IMG/VR virus record: IMGVR_UViG_3300032093_000178
Coordinates: 1-54,729 of that record
Length of the DNA: 54,729 nt
Origin: a virus
Strand: one strand, 5' to 3'
Part shown: piece after piece, positions 35,101 through 43,900 of the stretch
Layout: the number at the start of each line of letters is the position of its first letter
Position numbering within the stretch: position 1 is the stretch's first letter
Program-made: the position numbers and the translations under genes
The notes under the pieces: model-generated
What the model was told of the DNA's origin: nothing
What the model saw: only the letters and a program-made list of their open reading frames with translations
Databases searched by the model: none

Positions 35101-36984
35101 AATGTTTACATTAAATCCTTTTACCGGGTCTATTGATGCAGTTGCCGAACCGGAAAATATTAAATTTGTATCTAAATTCGAAATAGCCGAACGAGGTATA
35201 TTAAATAATTTTTCACCACTACCACTAAAAAATGAACCAGATGATAGAAAAATACTACCACTAAATGTAGAACCACTTGCAGTTGATTTTACAACAAATC
35301 CTTCCGAATCGGAAACTGATGCGGTTACACTACCACTCGCTATTAAGTTTGAAATAAGTGCGTCTGGTGATAAAGCCGTTCTTGGAATATTAAATAATCG
35401 TTCACCACTACCACTAAACGAAGAACCAGAAGATAATTCAACACCACCACTTACAAATAATGAACCAGTGAATTGAGAACCACTTTCTAATGATTCTACT
35501 TTAAATCCTTCGGTTGGTGAAACGGATGCAGTTACACTGCCACTCGCAATACGGAATACTTCTTCCGATAATGCAGAACGCGGGATATCAAATAACCCTC
35601 TACCACTACCACTATATTGTGATGCAGAAACCGAACCGGTTACTACTAAATATCCATTTATCGCTGCTGATGTGTTAATTTCTAATCCTCTATCCGGTGA
35701 TATCGATGCAGTTGCAGAACCACTTGCAATTCTCGGTGCTACTAACGATGGTACATTTATTAACTTACTACCATCTCCCACAAAGAAAGATGCAGTTACC
35801 GCACCATCAACATTTACCGAACCGGAAATATCCACACTACCAGTAAATTCAGAACCACTTGCCGCAGATTCTACTCTAAACCCATAAACAGGAGAAACGG
35901 AAGCAGTTACCGAACCACTTGCAATTCTAAAAGGTGCAAATGATAAAGCGGATTCTGGAATATCAAAAAGAAATCTACCAGAACCACTAAAGAATGAACC
36001 AGACGATAGTTTAATACTACCAGTAAATTCAGAACCACTATCAGGTGATTCAACTCTAAATCCATAAACTGGAGAAACAGATGCGGTTACACTACCACTT
36101 GAAATTCTAAAAGGTGCAAATGATAAAGCGGATTCAGGTATATCAAAAAGGTCTCTACCACTACCACTAAATACAGAACCGCTACTTAATTTTACACTAC
36201 CACTAAATATCGAACCGCTTTCTAATGAAATAACTAAAAATCCATTTTCAGGACTAACTGATGCGGTTACGCTACCACTTGCCAATTTTGTAGCCTGTGG
36301 GAGATTGATTAAATTTGCACCATCTCCAAAAAAAGAACCAGTAAATGATGCCGAAATAGAAGAACCCGTAGCTTCTCCAAATATAATTTGATTTTCTACT
36401 GCTAAAGAACCTGTTATAGTTACGCTACCAGTAAATTCTTGCTTATCACTTAATTCATCACCAAATTTGTTTGAACCAGATGAATAAATTACCGATGATG
36501 AAATTATACTAACAACTAATTGTTCGGCGTATATTGATTTTGATACATATAAGTTTTCTGCAATCGTTGTATCAACATTTATTTGTAATCCAAAATTAGG
36601 TGAAATAGAAGCAGTTGCAGAACCACTTGCTAATCTAATTGTATCTGGTAAATTAAATAAACCAGCACCATCACCAAAATATGAACCAGAAAACGAACCA
36701 GTATAAGAACCAGTAAAACTACCGCTCAAAGATTCGGCACTACCGGTAAAAGACCCCGTAAATTGTCCACTTACTCTATCTAAATCAAGGCTTCTTACAA
36801 ATCCTCTATTACCCTGGTCATCCGAAACTACGATAGCCGGTGAACCAGAAAGTGAAGCAGAAAAGTTTGGAACACCCAAATTAGGTTCAACTTGAGATAA
36901 ATCAACGAATTGATACCTATCTTGTGTTACGTTTTTTGGGGATACTACCCTTACCCTACCTGATAATAGATTACTAATTGCCAT
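26155..36984 (-). CDS. Giant tail fibre with beta repeats, two cupredoxin domains and a collagen-like region, 3609 aa
   Basis: Residues 1-110 lead into short strand repeats (F-T-G-S-F-T-G-S). From about 115 to 1990 there are 24 copies of an 'I-A-S-G-S-V-T-A-S-V-S-P..G-F-x-V' unit, usually alternating with 'F-S-G-S-G-R-x-L-F-D-I-P'. Two cupredoxin-like domains are inserted at about 637-758 and 1269-1390. A module with V-Q-G-F-D-S-A-S-L-A-S-L-S-A follows near 2160. Residues about 2369-3449 are collagen-like G-x-y triplets, interrupted 11 times by G-x-D-G-T-[F/Y/L]-F-G-S. The C-terminal 160 residues are a compact beta domain starting E-S-N-L-T-F-N-G and ending Y-Y-G-F-V-S-G-K-N-F-S. Probably a very long host-binding fibre. 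A GGAAAG ribosome binding site and two ATATTTATA motifs precede it. Confidence 0.88.
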   Translation of the reverse strand: MAISNLLSGRVRVVSPKNVTQDRYQFVDLSQVEPNLGVPNFSASLSGSPAIVVSDDQGNRGFVRSLDLDRVSGQFTGSFTGSAESLSGSFTGSYTGSFSGSYFGDGAGLFNLPDTIRLASGSATASISPNFGLQINVDTTIAENLYVSKSIYAEQLVVSIISSSVIYSSGSNKFGDELSDKQEFTGSVTITGSLAVENQIIFGEATGSSISASFTGSFFGDGANLINLPQATKLASGSVTASVSPENGFLVISLESGSIFSGSVKLSSGSVFSGSGRDLFDIPESALSFAPFRISSGSVTASVSPVYGFRVESPDSGSEFTGSIKLSSGSFFSGSGRFLFDIPESALSFAPFRIASGSVTASVSPVYGFRVESAASGSEFTGSVDISGSVNVDGAVTASFFVGDGSKLINVPSLVAPRIASGSATASISPDRGLEINTSAAINGYLVVTGSVSASQYSGSGRGLFDIPRSALSEEVFRIASGSVTASVSPTEGFKVESLESGSQFTGSLFVSGGVELSSGSSFSGSGERLFNIPRTALSPDALISNLIASGSVTASVSDSEGFVVKSTASGSTFSGSIFLSSGSFFSGSGEKLFNIPRSAISNLDTNLIFSGSATASIDPVKGFNVNIYSKFSGSMIVSSSNYAIPSQSLNTVYDVTNNGFSAYLFTNAISASNPTLTLVRGVTYTFNVNALGHPFWIKSGSSKVSGTNDAYNTNVTNNGTDNGTIIFSPDELTPDNLYYICQNHSTMNGDITIVNSIEIPAEITFIGKTNITGSLGVSGSIFLGSGSFFSGSGRGLFDIPQSAFTGDAFRIASGSVTASVSPVYGFKVESLERGSEFTGSIIVSGSITAERIFSADFTGSFEGDGSRLRNVPSIEGTRIVSGSVTASVSPIYGFRLEGGERAEFSSSIFVSGSLGIELASGSSYSGSGARLFNIPRTALAPDALFSEKIVSGSVTASVSPNFGFVVTSIETGSTFYGEVRVITGSSFSGSGRKLFDIPVAALSDLDTSKIFSGSATASISPDKGFLVNTGVTVRDYLIVTGSTDLKSNLVVTGSLVVNQSALFKSGISSSVFSGSGRGLTDIPFSALSQELFRIASGSVTASALPNRGFIVESGLLGSQLTGSVSISGSLFAFGNIELQSGSAFSGSGRNLFDIPESALSFAPNKIASGSVTASVSPLFGFKVQSFDSGSEFTGSVDITGSLLVRGDVTSTSGSYFIGDGRYLSNITLANLAIDSTKIFSGSATASISPNEGFEVNVHSRFDGSFIVSSSARPLPNELIDNIIYVTNDGSSAYVVSNGNVSGSNATLTLVRGVQYTFNVNAVGHPLWIKFVNSFGTSNAVSQSITNNGDDSGNIVFTPYSGSPNTLYYNCQLHSSMAGQLNIVDFLEIPSEITLIGDTQITGSLDVSGPISASMFSGSGRGLFDIPRSALSEEVFRIATGSITASVTPERGFLVESLESGSTFSGSITMASGSFISSSGRLFFDIPRSALTEDALISAEIKSGSVTASVSPVDGFRVLTPFTSSIDESGSFSTQIASQFTGSISVSGSIYVNDPSGGLFIDSSSFIYAEGTFLRNIPKSALTEDALISTEIKSGSVTASVSPDFGFKVITPFTGSDVGSQFTGSIEVSGSIRATEFLFGDGRYITNVQAAAAPLIASGSATASVASGESFIVITAKTGSQIGSEFTGSVGISGSLYASEFIFGDGRYITNVVAAAAPFIASGSATASVANGFDFRVITSATGSEIGSEFTGSVSVSGSLTADDLTARGFLFGDGRYITNVQAAAAPLIASGSATASVASGKFFQVVTGVTGSDIGTQITGSVSITGSLTASLFIGDGGGLFNIPPEAIENLELDKINSGSARAIIDPSKLDVNVPITAARYDGDGSGLFNIPAEALEDLQLDRIISGSVEAVISPNKGLEINTSVRIFSGSLAVSGGIFVTGSDVVLQSGSRYVGDGSGLRNINIANLAFETSILKSGSQFAEISPDLGFRVSTSSSIDGNLTVTHNISAVDITGSHAVFAPIVSGGLIGTYNFQGVGPTASAEYDMLRFDENRGYFVPQPETSLTETVSFSNISDLTIVHNLGILYPMVQVYATGSEDQIIPGTIKSIDEDTIQIKFAGLTSGHVVIGSGGSLINGTINGDRVFGEVLSASYARRAEVAVSVQGFDSASLASLSASLGDSSQYVRNNQTASMSVFSAVSSSYALTASFALNGGGGGTELFIYHTGSLVKSQTAKINFSGSGVDVISSGSDGVLVTINGGAAQSSQTASYILSTGVDGPLGMDSITFSRTASYALFALSTPSSDTSSFLQINTDQTINASLTISGSLGVSGSIMLGGIVSASYDEVVTWDPITKKLGYRNVAAAVGSSGTGGSSGSSGTSGFTGTSGSSGSSGSSGTSGSSGSSGVDGTSGSSGSSGSSGSTGTSGSSGSSGSSGSSGSSGSSGSSGTSGSSGSSGSSGTSGTSGTSGTSGSDGSSGTSGTSGSSGTSGSSGSSGTSGTSGSSGSSGTSGTSGSSGSSGSGGSSGSSGSTGSAGTSGSSGSGGSSGSSGSSGSSGTSGTSGSSGSSATSGTSGSSGTSASSGSGGTAGTSGTSGTSGTSGTSGTSGSSGSGGTSATSGTSASSGTGGSAGTSGTSGTSGQSGTSGTSGSSGSSGTSGSSGSDGSGGSSGTTGTSGSSGTTGSAGSSGSSGTSGSSGEDGSSGTSGSSGSSGSAGTSGTNGSAGSSGSSGSSGTAGSSGSSGSSGSSGSSGSTGSAGTSGSSGSSGTSGTSGTDGTSGSSGTSGSSGSSGTTGSSGSSGSSGSSGSSGVDGTSGTSGSSGTSGSSGTTGSYGTSGSSGSSGSSGTSGKDGTSGSSGTSGSSGSSGSSGTSGLDGTYFGSSGTSGTSGSSGSSGTSGTSGSSGTSGVDGTFFGSSGTSGESGTSGSSGLTGTSGTTGVDGSFGTSGSSGIDGTFFGSAGTSGSSGSSGTSGSSGLSGTDGTSGSSGKDGTFFGSHGTSGTSGESGTSGTSGSSGSSGKDGTSGTSGLDGTFFGSHGTSGSSGSTGSAGTSGESGTSGTSGESGTSGSSGSSGTSAEGSSGTSGSSGESGTSGTSGSDGTSGSAGTSGSSGKDGTFFGSSGTSGTSGSSGSSGTTGSSGSAGTGGTSGVSGTSGSSGKDGTFFGSSGTSGESGTAGTSGSSGQSGTDGSGGSSGSSGTSGKDGTLFGSSGTSGESGTSGTSGESGTSGTSGSSGTSGSSGLDGTYFGSSGTSGVSGTSGSSGQSGTSGVSGTTGTSGSSGKDGTLFGSSGTSGESGTSGVSGTSGTSGLGTNGTSGTSGFDGTYFGSSGTSGKDGTNATGEAGTSGTSGTTPPGFTSGTSGETGTSGTSGTTPPGFTSGTSGSSGESGTAGTSGTTPPGFTSGTSGTSGISGTAGTSGTTPPGFTSGTSGQSGTSGTSAPGFTSGTSGTSGFPLAGNTEDGILTYNAVSFGANVESNLTFNGSTLSVTGNVTVTTSLAATTFVSATTFRETYADQGTGGSVTIDLSTGNNFRRQFNTNSTVTFTNAPGSNAFGFTLVTVNAGAYTITWPGNVDWAGGSQPTLTSVGTDILVFYTYDGGTTYYGFVSGKNFS
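26640..29880 (-). repeat. Collagen-like region of the 3609-aa fibre
   Basis: About 1080 residues of G-x-y triplets, mainly G-S-S and G-T-S. Eleven interruptions of the form G-[K/L/V/I/F]-D-G-T-[F/Y/L]-F-G-S break the triplet phase, concentrated in the C-terminal half. Near the end, T-T-P-P-G-F-T-S-G-T-S-G recurs four times and holds nearly all the proline. Assembly of such DNA from short reads is error-prone. Confidence 0.92.
32820..33180 (-). other. Cupredoxin-like domain 2 with complete type-1 copper ligand set
   Basis: Residues about 1269-1390 of the 3609-residue fibre. T-L-V-R-G-V-Q-Y-T-F-N-V-N precedes His1325 (G-H-P-L-W-I-K). The ligand loop is Y-Y-N-C-Q-L-H-S-S-M with Cys1371, His1374 and Met1377. 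C-x2-H-x2-M is the amicyanin loop spacing, and the 46-residue His-to-Cys distance is near that of plastocyanin. Fold and ligands are read from sequence; copper binding is an inference. Confidence 0.65.
34712..35075 (-). other. Cupredoxin-like domain 1 with complete type-1 copper ligand set
   Basis: Residues about 637-758 of the 3609-residue fibre. T-L-V-R-G-V-T-Y-T-F-N-V-N precedes His694 (G-H-P-F-W-I-K). The loop Y-Y-I-C-Q-N-H-S-T-M-N-G carries Cys742, His745 and Met748. It lies 631 residues before the second copy, in the same repeat context. Confidence 0.65.
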
Positions 36985-37003
36985 TCGTACTTTCCAGCTT
37001 TAT

Positions 37004-37012
37004 TATAAATAT
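37004..37012 (-). promoter_or_regulatory. ATATTTATA motif, proximal copy before the 3609-aa fibre
   Basis: Exact copy on the minus strand, 19 bases before the start codon at 36984. It is one of two copies in this 68-base gap. Confidence 0.45.
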
Positions 37013-37025
37013 GAAAAAAATCACC

Positions 37026-37034
37026 TATAAATAT
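37026..37034 (-). promoter_or_regulatory. ATATTTATA motif, distal copy before the 3609-aa fibre
   Basis: Exact copy on the minus strand, 41 bases before the start codon. It is followed by GGTGATTTTTTT. Two exact copies in one short gap may mean a strong or doubled promoter for the largest collagen fibre. Confidence 0.45.
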
Positions 37035-37052
37035 TAATAGATAATATTATCG

Positions 37053-37970
37053 TTATTCATTAGCAGATTCAAGTAGAGATAGGACTACCGATAATTTGGT
37101 TGAGCCCGAAACTATAAAGCCGTAACCTTCTTCTAATACTAATTTACCAGAAACTACCGGTGAAAGAGAATCGGCTACCGGAATTGTTACATTTGTCACC
37201 AACTCAACAGGTGGTTGTTCGGTAAATACTGGATTTTCAATGGTTGCCTTAATAACATCCACTAAACTATTAACCAAATATATAGATGCCGAAATTCCCG
37301 CTACACTTCCGTTTGTAAATCCAGTTAGTACAGATTGAGTAACTACATTTTGAAATAAAAGTGGAGAATCGACTGAACCCGTTGTTGATTCGTTTTTTAT
37401 AATTTGAGTAGACAGTGTTTTTAAATAATCTAATGCAAATATTGATGCGGAATATTCAGTTGTTGCAATTGCAGATACACCATTTTTATCAAAGTAAGCT
37501 TTTGCTGCTTTATTTGTTCTAATAGTTGTATTATTTACAATATCATATTTTATTGCATCCACATCATCTAAAGTATTTTGTTCAAAGTATGATGATATAA
37601 AAGTAAATGGAGTTTCAGATAAACTATTTTGATTATTAGTATATGCTGCTATTTCTTTTCTTAAAAATTGTCTATTTGCATTTAATAATAAAGATGCACT
37701 CGCAAAACTACCACTAAAATCTAATAAAGACACAGAAGAACTAATAAATGAACTACCATTATATATGTCAACAAATTGTGGTACAGGCAATTCTCTATTA
37801 GATGTAACTAATATAGTAACCGGCTGTGTCACTAAACTATTATTTGTAATTTGACAAGATAGTACAATAGATGAAACTCCTAATGGAGTTGCATATATTT
37901 CATCTTGTTCTCCAGTCAATCCTGTTACTACTGACTGGAACCGATTTAAGGGTACAAAAACTTCTGCCAT
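37053..37970 (-). CDS. Phage structural protein with two beta domains, 305 aa
   Basis: The start V-F-V-P-L-N-R-F-Q-S-V-V, followed by a strand-rich domain (Y-A-T-P-L-G-V-S-S-I-V-L-S-C), resembles small beta-sandwich virion proteins such as the 110-residue protein encoded at 24128-24460. Residues about 115-240 are mixed helix. The C-terminal 60 residues form another beta domain ending G-Y-G-F-I-V-S-G-S-T-K-L-S-V. Function unknown. It lies between the two largest fibre genes, 25 bases after the 4184-residue gene, and probably belongs to the same transcript and structure. Confidence 0.7.
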   Translation of the reverse strand: MAEVFVPLNRFQSVVTGLTGEQDEIYATPLGVSSIVLSCQITNNSLVTQPVTILVTSNRELPVPQFVDIYNGSSFISSSVSLLDFSGSFASASLLLNANRQFLRKEIAAYTNNQNSLSETPFTFISSYFEQNTLDDVDAIKYDIVNNTTIRTNKAAKAYFDKNGVSAIATTEYSASIFALDYLKTLSTQIIKNESTTGSVDSPLLFQNVVTQSVLTGFTNGSVAGISASIYLVNSLVDVIKATIENPVFTEQPPVELVTNVTIPVADSLSPVVSGKLVLEEGYGFIVSGSTKLSVVLSLLESANE

Positions 37971-37995
37971 TTCTTTTTATTTTTTATTTTCTTTT

Positions 37996-40900
37996 TTATA
38001 TTTGTAGTGCCAATGAGAACGGAGTTACTAATGAGAATAGAGATTTACTAAATGTTCTACCCACAAGAGTACCAGTTGCCTGATTAATACTCAATCCCGT
38101 ACCAATTCTAAAGTCACCATCTTGGTTTCCAGAGGTAAAGAATATTCTACCACCACCCAATTCGGTAATTTCAAACGCCGGATTAGCTACACCACTACCA
38201 CCTTGATTTGGTGGAAGTGCTTTAAATGTCACACCACTACCATTATAAGAGTAGTCAATACCAGTTGCCACAATTAAAGAACCAAATGCTTCCAATGGAG
38301 CTCCCGCTGCTATAAACTCTGCTCTAGTTCTTAGATAACGATTTGTTTCCAATGTTTCTAATAATTGGTCTCTAGTCACAGCGATTGCACTTCCATACTG
38401 ACCATCGTAGTATGAAGATGCTGCTCTAATTCCTCTTTCATTTCCACCATATAATAAGTCTGTCACACACGCATCTACAATAAATCCAGTATCACGTGAA
38501 CAACTCGCCTCATTATATACTAAATATGGGAAAGCTCCATTTGTATATCCAATTGCTCTTTGTTTTAATTCTTCTTTACCAAGTTTTAATCTTTCAGCCG
38601 CTTGTCTTCTTTTAGTTGATGGAGCTAAATAATTTAATAGAGTATTTGCAACTATCTTTTCAGAAAGTCCTCTTGCGAAGTTAATACCATCTACGGTTTG
38701 TTTTTTCTGTCCATTATTATCACCATAACTCTCCACAATCGCTACCGATGGGAATTTATAGTAGTATGAACCCGCTTCAATACTTCTTTCGTTACCACCA
38801 TAAACTAAGTCAGTTCTGATTGCATCTATGATAAATCCTAAGTCACGCGAACAACTTACTTCATTGTACTTTAATCCACTCCAAGATGAAGATAAGAATG
38901 TTATAGTTTCTTTTTGTATCAATTCTTTATTATCTGTCAACAATTTTGCAGTTGTTAATAACGATGCAGATGGTACTAAATAGGTTGGATTAGTTATTAC
39001 CTTTTTAGATAATTTTCCAGCGTATCTGATACCAGTAAGTGTTGGGTCTAATTGGTTTTGAGTTGATGGAACACCCGAATTAATTGCGTTAGAAGGATAT
39101 AAATAATAATACTGTCCTGCTATTACACTTCTTTCTTGTCCACCATATAATACATCAGTTGCTGCTGCATCTATTAAGTATCCAACATCTCTCTTACACG
39201 TTGCCTCATTATAATATACACCACTCCAAGATGAAGATACATATTTAATTGTTTCTTCTGCTACGAATGTTTTATTTTTTCTTAACAGGTCAAATGATGC
39301 AGATGCCTCTAATGATGCGGTTACAAATACTATGTTTTTTACAACTTTTTGTGCCAATCTACTTGCGTAGTTTATACCATCAATTGTTTGTCCTAATTGA
39401 CCAAGTCCATCACCATCTCCTTCAACAATTGCCAAAGATGGATATTTGTAATAGAACTCGCCATTTAATACACTTCTCTCATTACCACCATATAATAAAT
39501 CGGTAGTAACACCATCTAATATATAACCAACATCTCTCTTACACTTATCTTTATCATACTCAAATGTACTCCAGCTAGCAGTTAAGTAAGCTAAAGTTTC
39601 ATTTTGTATAAACTCTCTATTCTTTCTCAACAAATTAACCGATGCTGATACTATTTGTGATGCAGTTACATAAGTTAATGATGCTGCAACATTCTTAGAA
39701 GTTTGTCCTGCGTAATTAACACCCGTTAATGTTGGTTGTAATTGTGAGCCTTGCGCTTGAGATGGATATAAGTAATAGAATACCCCAGCGTTTGTACTTC
39801 TTTCATTACCACCATATAATAAATCGGTAGAAACTGCATCTATGATATGACCAACATCTCTCTTACAAGTTACCTCATCATACGATGCCGTGCTCCAAGA
39901 AGAAGATATGTACGCGATAGTTTCATTTTGAATAAACTCTCTATTGTTTCGTATCAATTCGTATGATGCCGATACATTTGCTGATGCGGTTACATAAGTT
40001 ACATTTTGTACTATATTTTGTGCCAAACGGCTTGCATAGTTAATACCATCCAATGTTTGATTTAGTTGTGCACCTTGTGCTTGAGATGGATATAAGTAAT
40101 AGAACACACCATTGAATATTGATGCGGAATTTGCATTAAATAATAAGTCTTCGGCAGAACCACTTAATATAAACCCTAAATCACGTCTACACTTACTTTC
40201 ATCGTAAGATGCAGTTGACCAAGATGAACTCAAATATGCAATACTTTCCGATACTATGAATCCAATATTTGCTTTTAATAAATTATATGCGTATATTACA
40301 TTAGTATCAACGGATGCAGTTGTATATGGAATTAAAGTTGGTAATGAACCAGTACCATTTCTTACTATATCTGTTACAATAGAAATAGATGCGGATATTG
40401 TGTTAGCTTCGGTAATAGTTCCAAATAACGATGATGTTATAAATTGTTGAGCGTTAGTTACTTTAATATTTGCTAACGTATTAGGTATAACAGAAGGTGT
40501 CCCTATCAATATACTACTAATAGATGCCGTTGTTATTCTAGCTGCGTACTTAATTGCTTCCACTGTCTCCACAACTTGCGAACCAGACCCATTAGCTTGA
40601 GATGGGAACTGATAATAGTAATCCGCATTCTTTCTACTTCTTTCGTTACCACCATAAAGTAAATCAGTTGCTACACCATCGATGATATATCCTAAATCTC
40701 TATAACATTTACTTTCACTATAATCTAAATTAGGGTATTTAACATTTACAAATGCGATACTTTCACTTTGTATGAATCGTTTGTTAGCCTTTATTAAATC
40801 ATAGGTATATTGAACTTCTAATGATGATGTAAATATCTCTTTATTAACAACTACATTCATAGCTGTTCCTTTTGCGTATCTTACACCAGTTAATGTTGGT

Positions 40901-43900
40901 TCTAATTGTGAATCGGTAGCTTGTGATGGGAAATCATAATAGTATCTTCCAGCCACAACACTTCTTTCGTTTCCGCCATATAAAAGGTCAGTTGCTACAG
41001 CATCTATAATATATCCGATATCTCTTTTACAAGTTATTTCATTATAATCAAAATCACTCCAAGAAGAAGATAGATACGCAATTGATTCACTTTGTATAAA
41101 TTCTTTATTAGCTCTTAATGAATTCCAAGATGCCGATGTTTGTTGATTAATCGATGCTGATATATGTGTAAACGGAATGTTCAACACCACCTTCTCTGCC
41201 AATCCACTTGCGTATTTAATTGCAGTGATTGTTTGGTCTAATTGTGAACCAGTAGCTTGTGATGGGAAATCAAAATAGAACTTACCATTAAACAAAGATG
41301 CTGAGTTACCACCGTATAAAAGGTCAAATGCAGAACCACTAAGGATTCCAGTCAAATCTCTTTCACATTTACTTTGTGTATATTCAAATCCACTCCAAGA
41401 TGAACTCATATATGCAATAGTTTCATCAACTATAAATTTAGAGTTACTTACTAATAAGTTATATGCCGAATTTATCTTTGTATTTGTATTTGCTATTGGA
41501 TATGTTGATGGTCTATATGCGATTGAACTTGTACCATTATTTAATAACACATCAATTACCAACGATAATGATGCTGATATTAATTTGCCTTGCAATCTTC
41601 CTGCTGCACTTCCACTTATTAATTGTGGAGTATCAGTTACTTTAATACTTGCAGATGTATTTGATACGATTGTTGGTAGAACCGATGTTCCATTTTCAAT
41701 TACATTTAGTATCAAATCAAATCCACTTGCAATCTTATTAGTATCAAATGATGATGCCGATATTACTTGTCTTATAGGATTTGCATTTGTTACTTTTAAT
41801 GATGAAGATGTACTAGCTACTAATGTAGGTAATACACTTAATCCATTTTTAAGAACGTTTACAACAGTACCATAAGAAGAACTTATATTTGTAATTTGAG
41901 TTGATAAGTTATATGAACCAGTTCCAATTACTTGTTCTTGTGAACTTATATGTAATAAAGTTGGTGTAGATAATTCAAACCCATAATTATAGTTTCTTGC
42001 CAATGAATCCGGTACAAATGCAACACCATTTTCAATAATATCAGCCACATGCTTAAATGATGATGTGATAATATCTAATTCAACTCCACTTGCTGATATT
42101 GATGATGTGTATTGAATGGTATTACTTACTTTAATTAAACCATTTCCATTTTCAATAATAGTTGGTATTGTAGATAATCCATTTTCAATAATATTAGTAA
42201 CTAACGCAAATGATGAACTAATTTGATTTACTTCGTTTATACTTGCACTCAACGATGTTGTATATTGTGTTGTATCGGTTACTTTAATATTTCCATCGGT
42301 ATTTGTTGTTAATGCCGGTGAATTTAATTTAATGTTTTGAGCAATTGCTTTAGAAAGTGCTTTTGCGTATTCAACACCCTCTACAGTTTCTCTAACTTGC
42401 GTACTCTTTGTTGCTAATGATGGATATAAGTAATAATACTGTCCTGCTATAACACTTCTTTGATTTCCACCATAGAAAGTATCAGTTATAACCGCATCTA
42501 AAATATAGCCAACATCACGTCTACATTTTTCTCTTAAATAAACTAAATTAGGGAAGAATGCATCTATATATTGTACCGTTTCGTTTTGTATAAATCGTTT
42601 ATTCTGTCTCAACAAATTAACCGATGATGTTACAAATCCAGTTGGTGCTATCAGTTCTTTATTTGATATCACATTTTGAGCAGTACCAGCTACATATTGT
42701 ATTCCATCAAGAGTAGGTCCTTTTTGAGTTGCTGTAGTTGGTGAAATAGAACCGGTTAGAATTGCCGCTGATGGATATAAATAATAATACTCTCCAGCTT
42801 TAGAACTTCTTTCGTTTCCACCATATAAAAGGTCAGTTCTTACCGCATCTATAATATAGCCAATATCTCTCTTACAAGTTGTTTCATTATAACTAAATCC
42901 ATCATCACCACTCCAAGAAGAAGATAGATAAGCAATTGATTCGCTTTGTATAAACTTCTTATTATCCGTTAATAAATTAAATCCAGTTAATTCAGATGTT
43001 GTTGGTGATTGTAATAATATGTTTGCTACAATTTTTTCAGTAATTCCTTTAGCGTATTTTATACCATCTAAAGTTTGATTTAATTGTCCACCAGTATCAC
43101 CGTCATTACCTATGATTGCTAATGAAGGATATAAGTAATAATACTCACCAGCTTCAGCTACTCTTTCATTACCACCATAAAGAATATCAGTTGCTACTGC
43201 ATCTAAAATATATCCAACATCTCTCTTACAAGTTGTTTCATTATAAGGGAATGAACTCCAAGAAGAAGATATATATGCAATAGTTTCATTTTGTATAAAT
43301 GCCTTATTATTGAATATTAATTCGTATGCTAAAATGCTAGAATTTGATGCCGATACAAATGTTGAATTCTTTAATACTTTATCAGTTAAATCTTTTGCAT
43401 ATTTGATTCCACTTAATGTTGCTCCTAATTGAGATGTTGTAGCTTGTGATGGATATTCATAATAGAATACTCCAGCATTAATACTTCTTTCATTACCACC
43501 ATAAACTATATCAGTTGTTACCGCATCTAAAATATGTCCTACATCTCTCTTACAAGTTGTTTCATTATAAGATGTTGTACTCCAACTTGCCGATACATAA
43601 CTTATAACTTCGTTTTGTATAAATTCTCTATTGTTATAAATTAATTCTTTTGCTTGTAATTTATTTTGTGATACTTTAATAAATGTATTTCCTTTAAGAA
43701 TTTTGAATGCGATATCTCTAGCATATTGGATACCGGTAACAGTCTCCTGTATTTGTGAACCCGTTGCTTCTGATGGATATAAGTAATAGAATACCCCAGC
43801 ATTTATTGTTCTTTCGTTTCCACCATATAATAAATCCGTAGAAACTGCATCTATAATATGTACTATATCTCTTTTACACGTTGATTCAACGTACTGATGC

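Larger units (their letters stand above)
31010..36645 (-). repeat. 24-copy 'SGSVTASVSP' unit array
   Basis: Encoded units of about 65-80 residues with consensus [R/K]-I-[A/F]-S-G-S-[V/A]-T-A-S-[V/I]-S-P-x-x-G-F-x-V, usually followed by E-F-T-G-S and F-S-G-S-G-R-x-L-F-D-I-P-x-S-A-L. The last three copies drift most (S-G-S-A-R-A, S-G-S-V-E-A, S-G-S-Q-F-A). The two cupredoxin domains follow copies 8 and 15. Confidence 0.85.
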
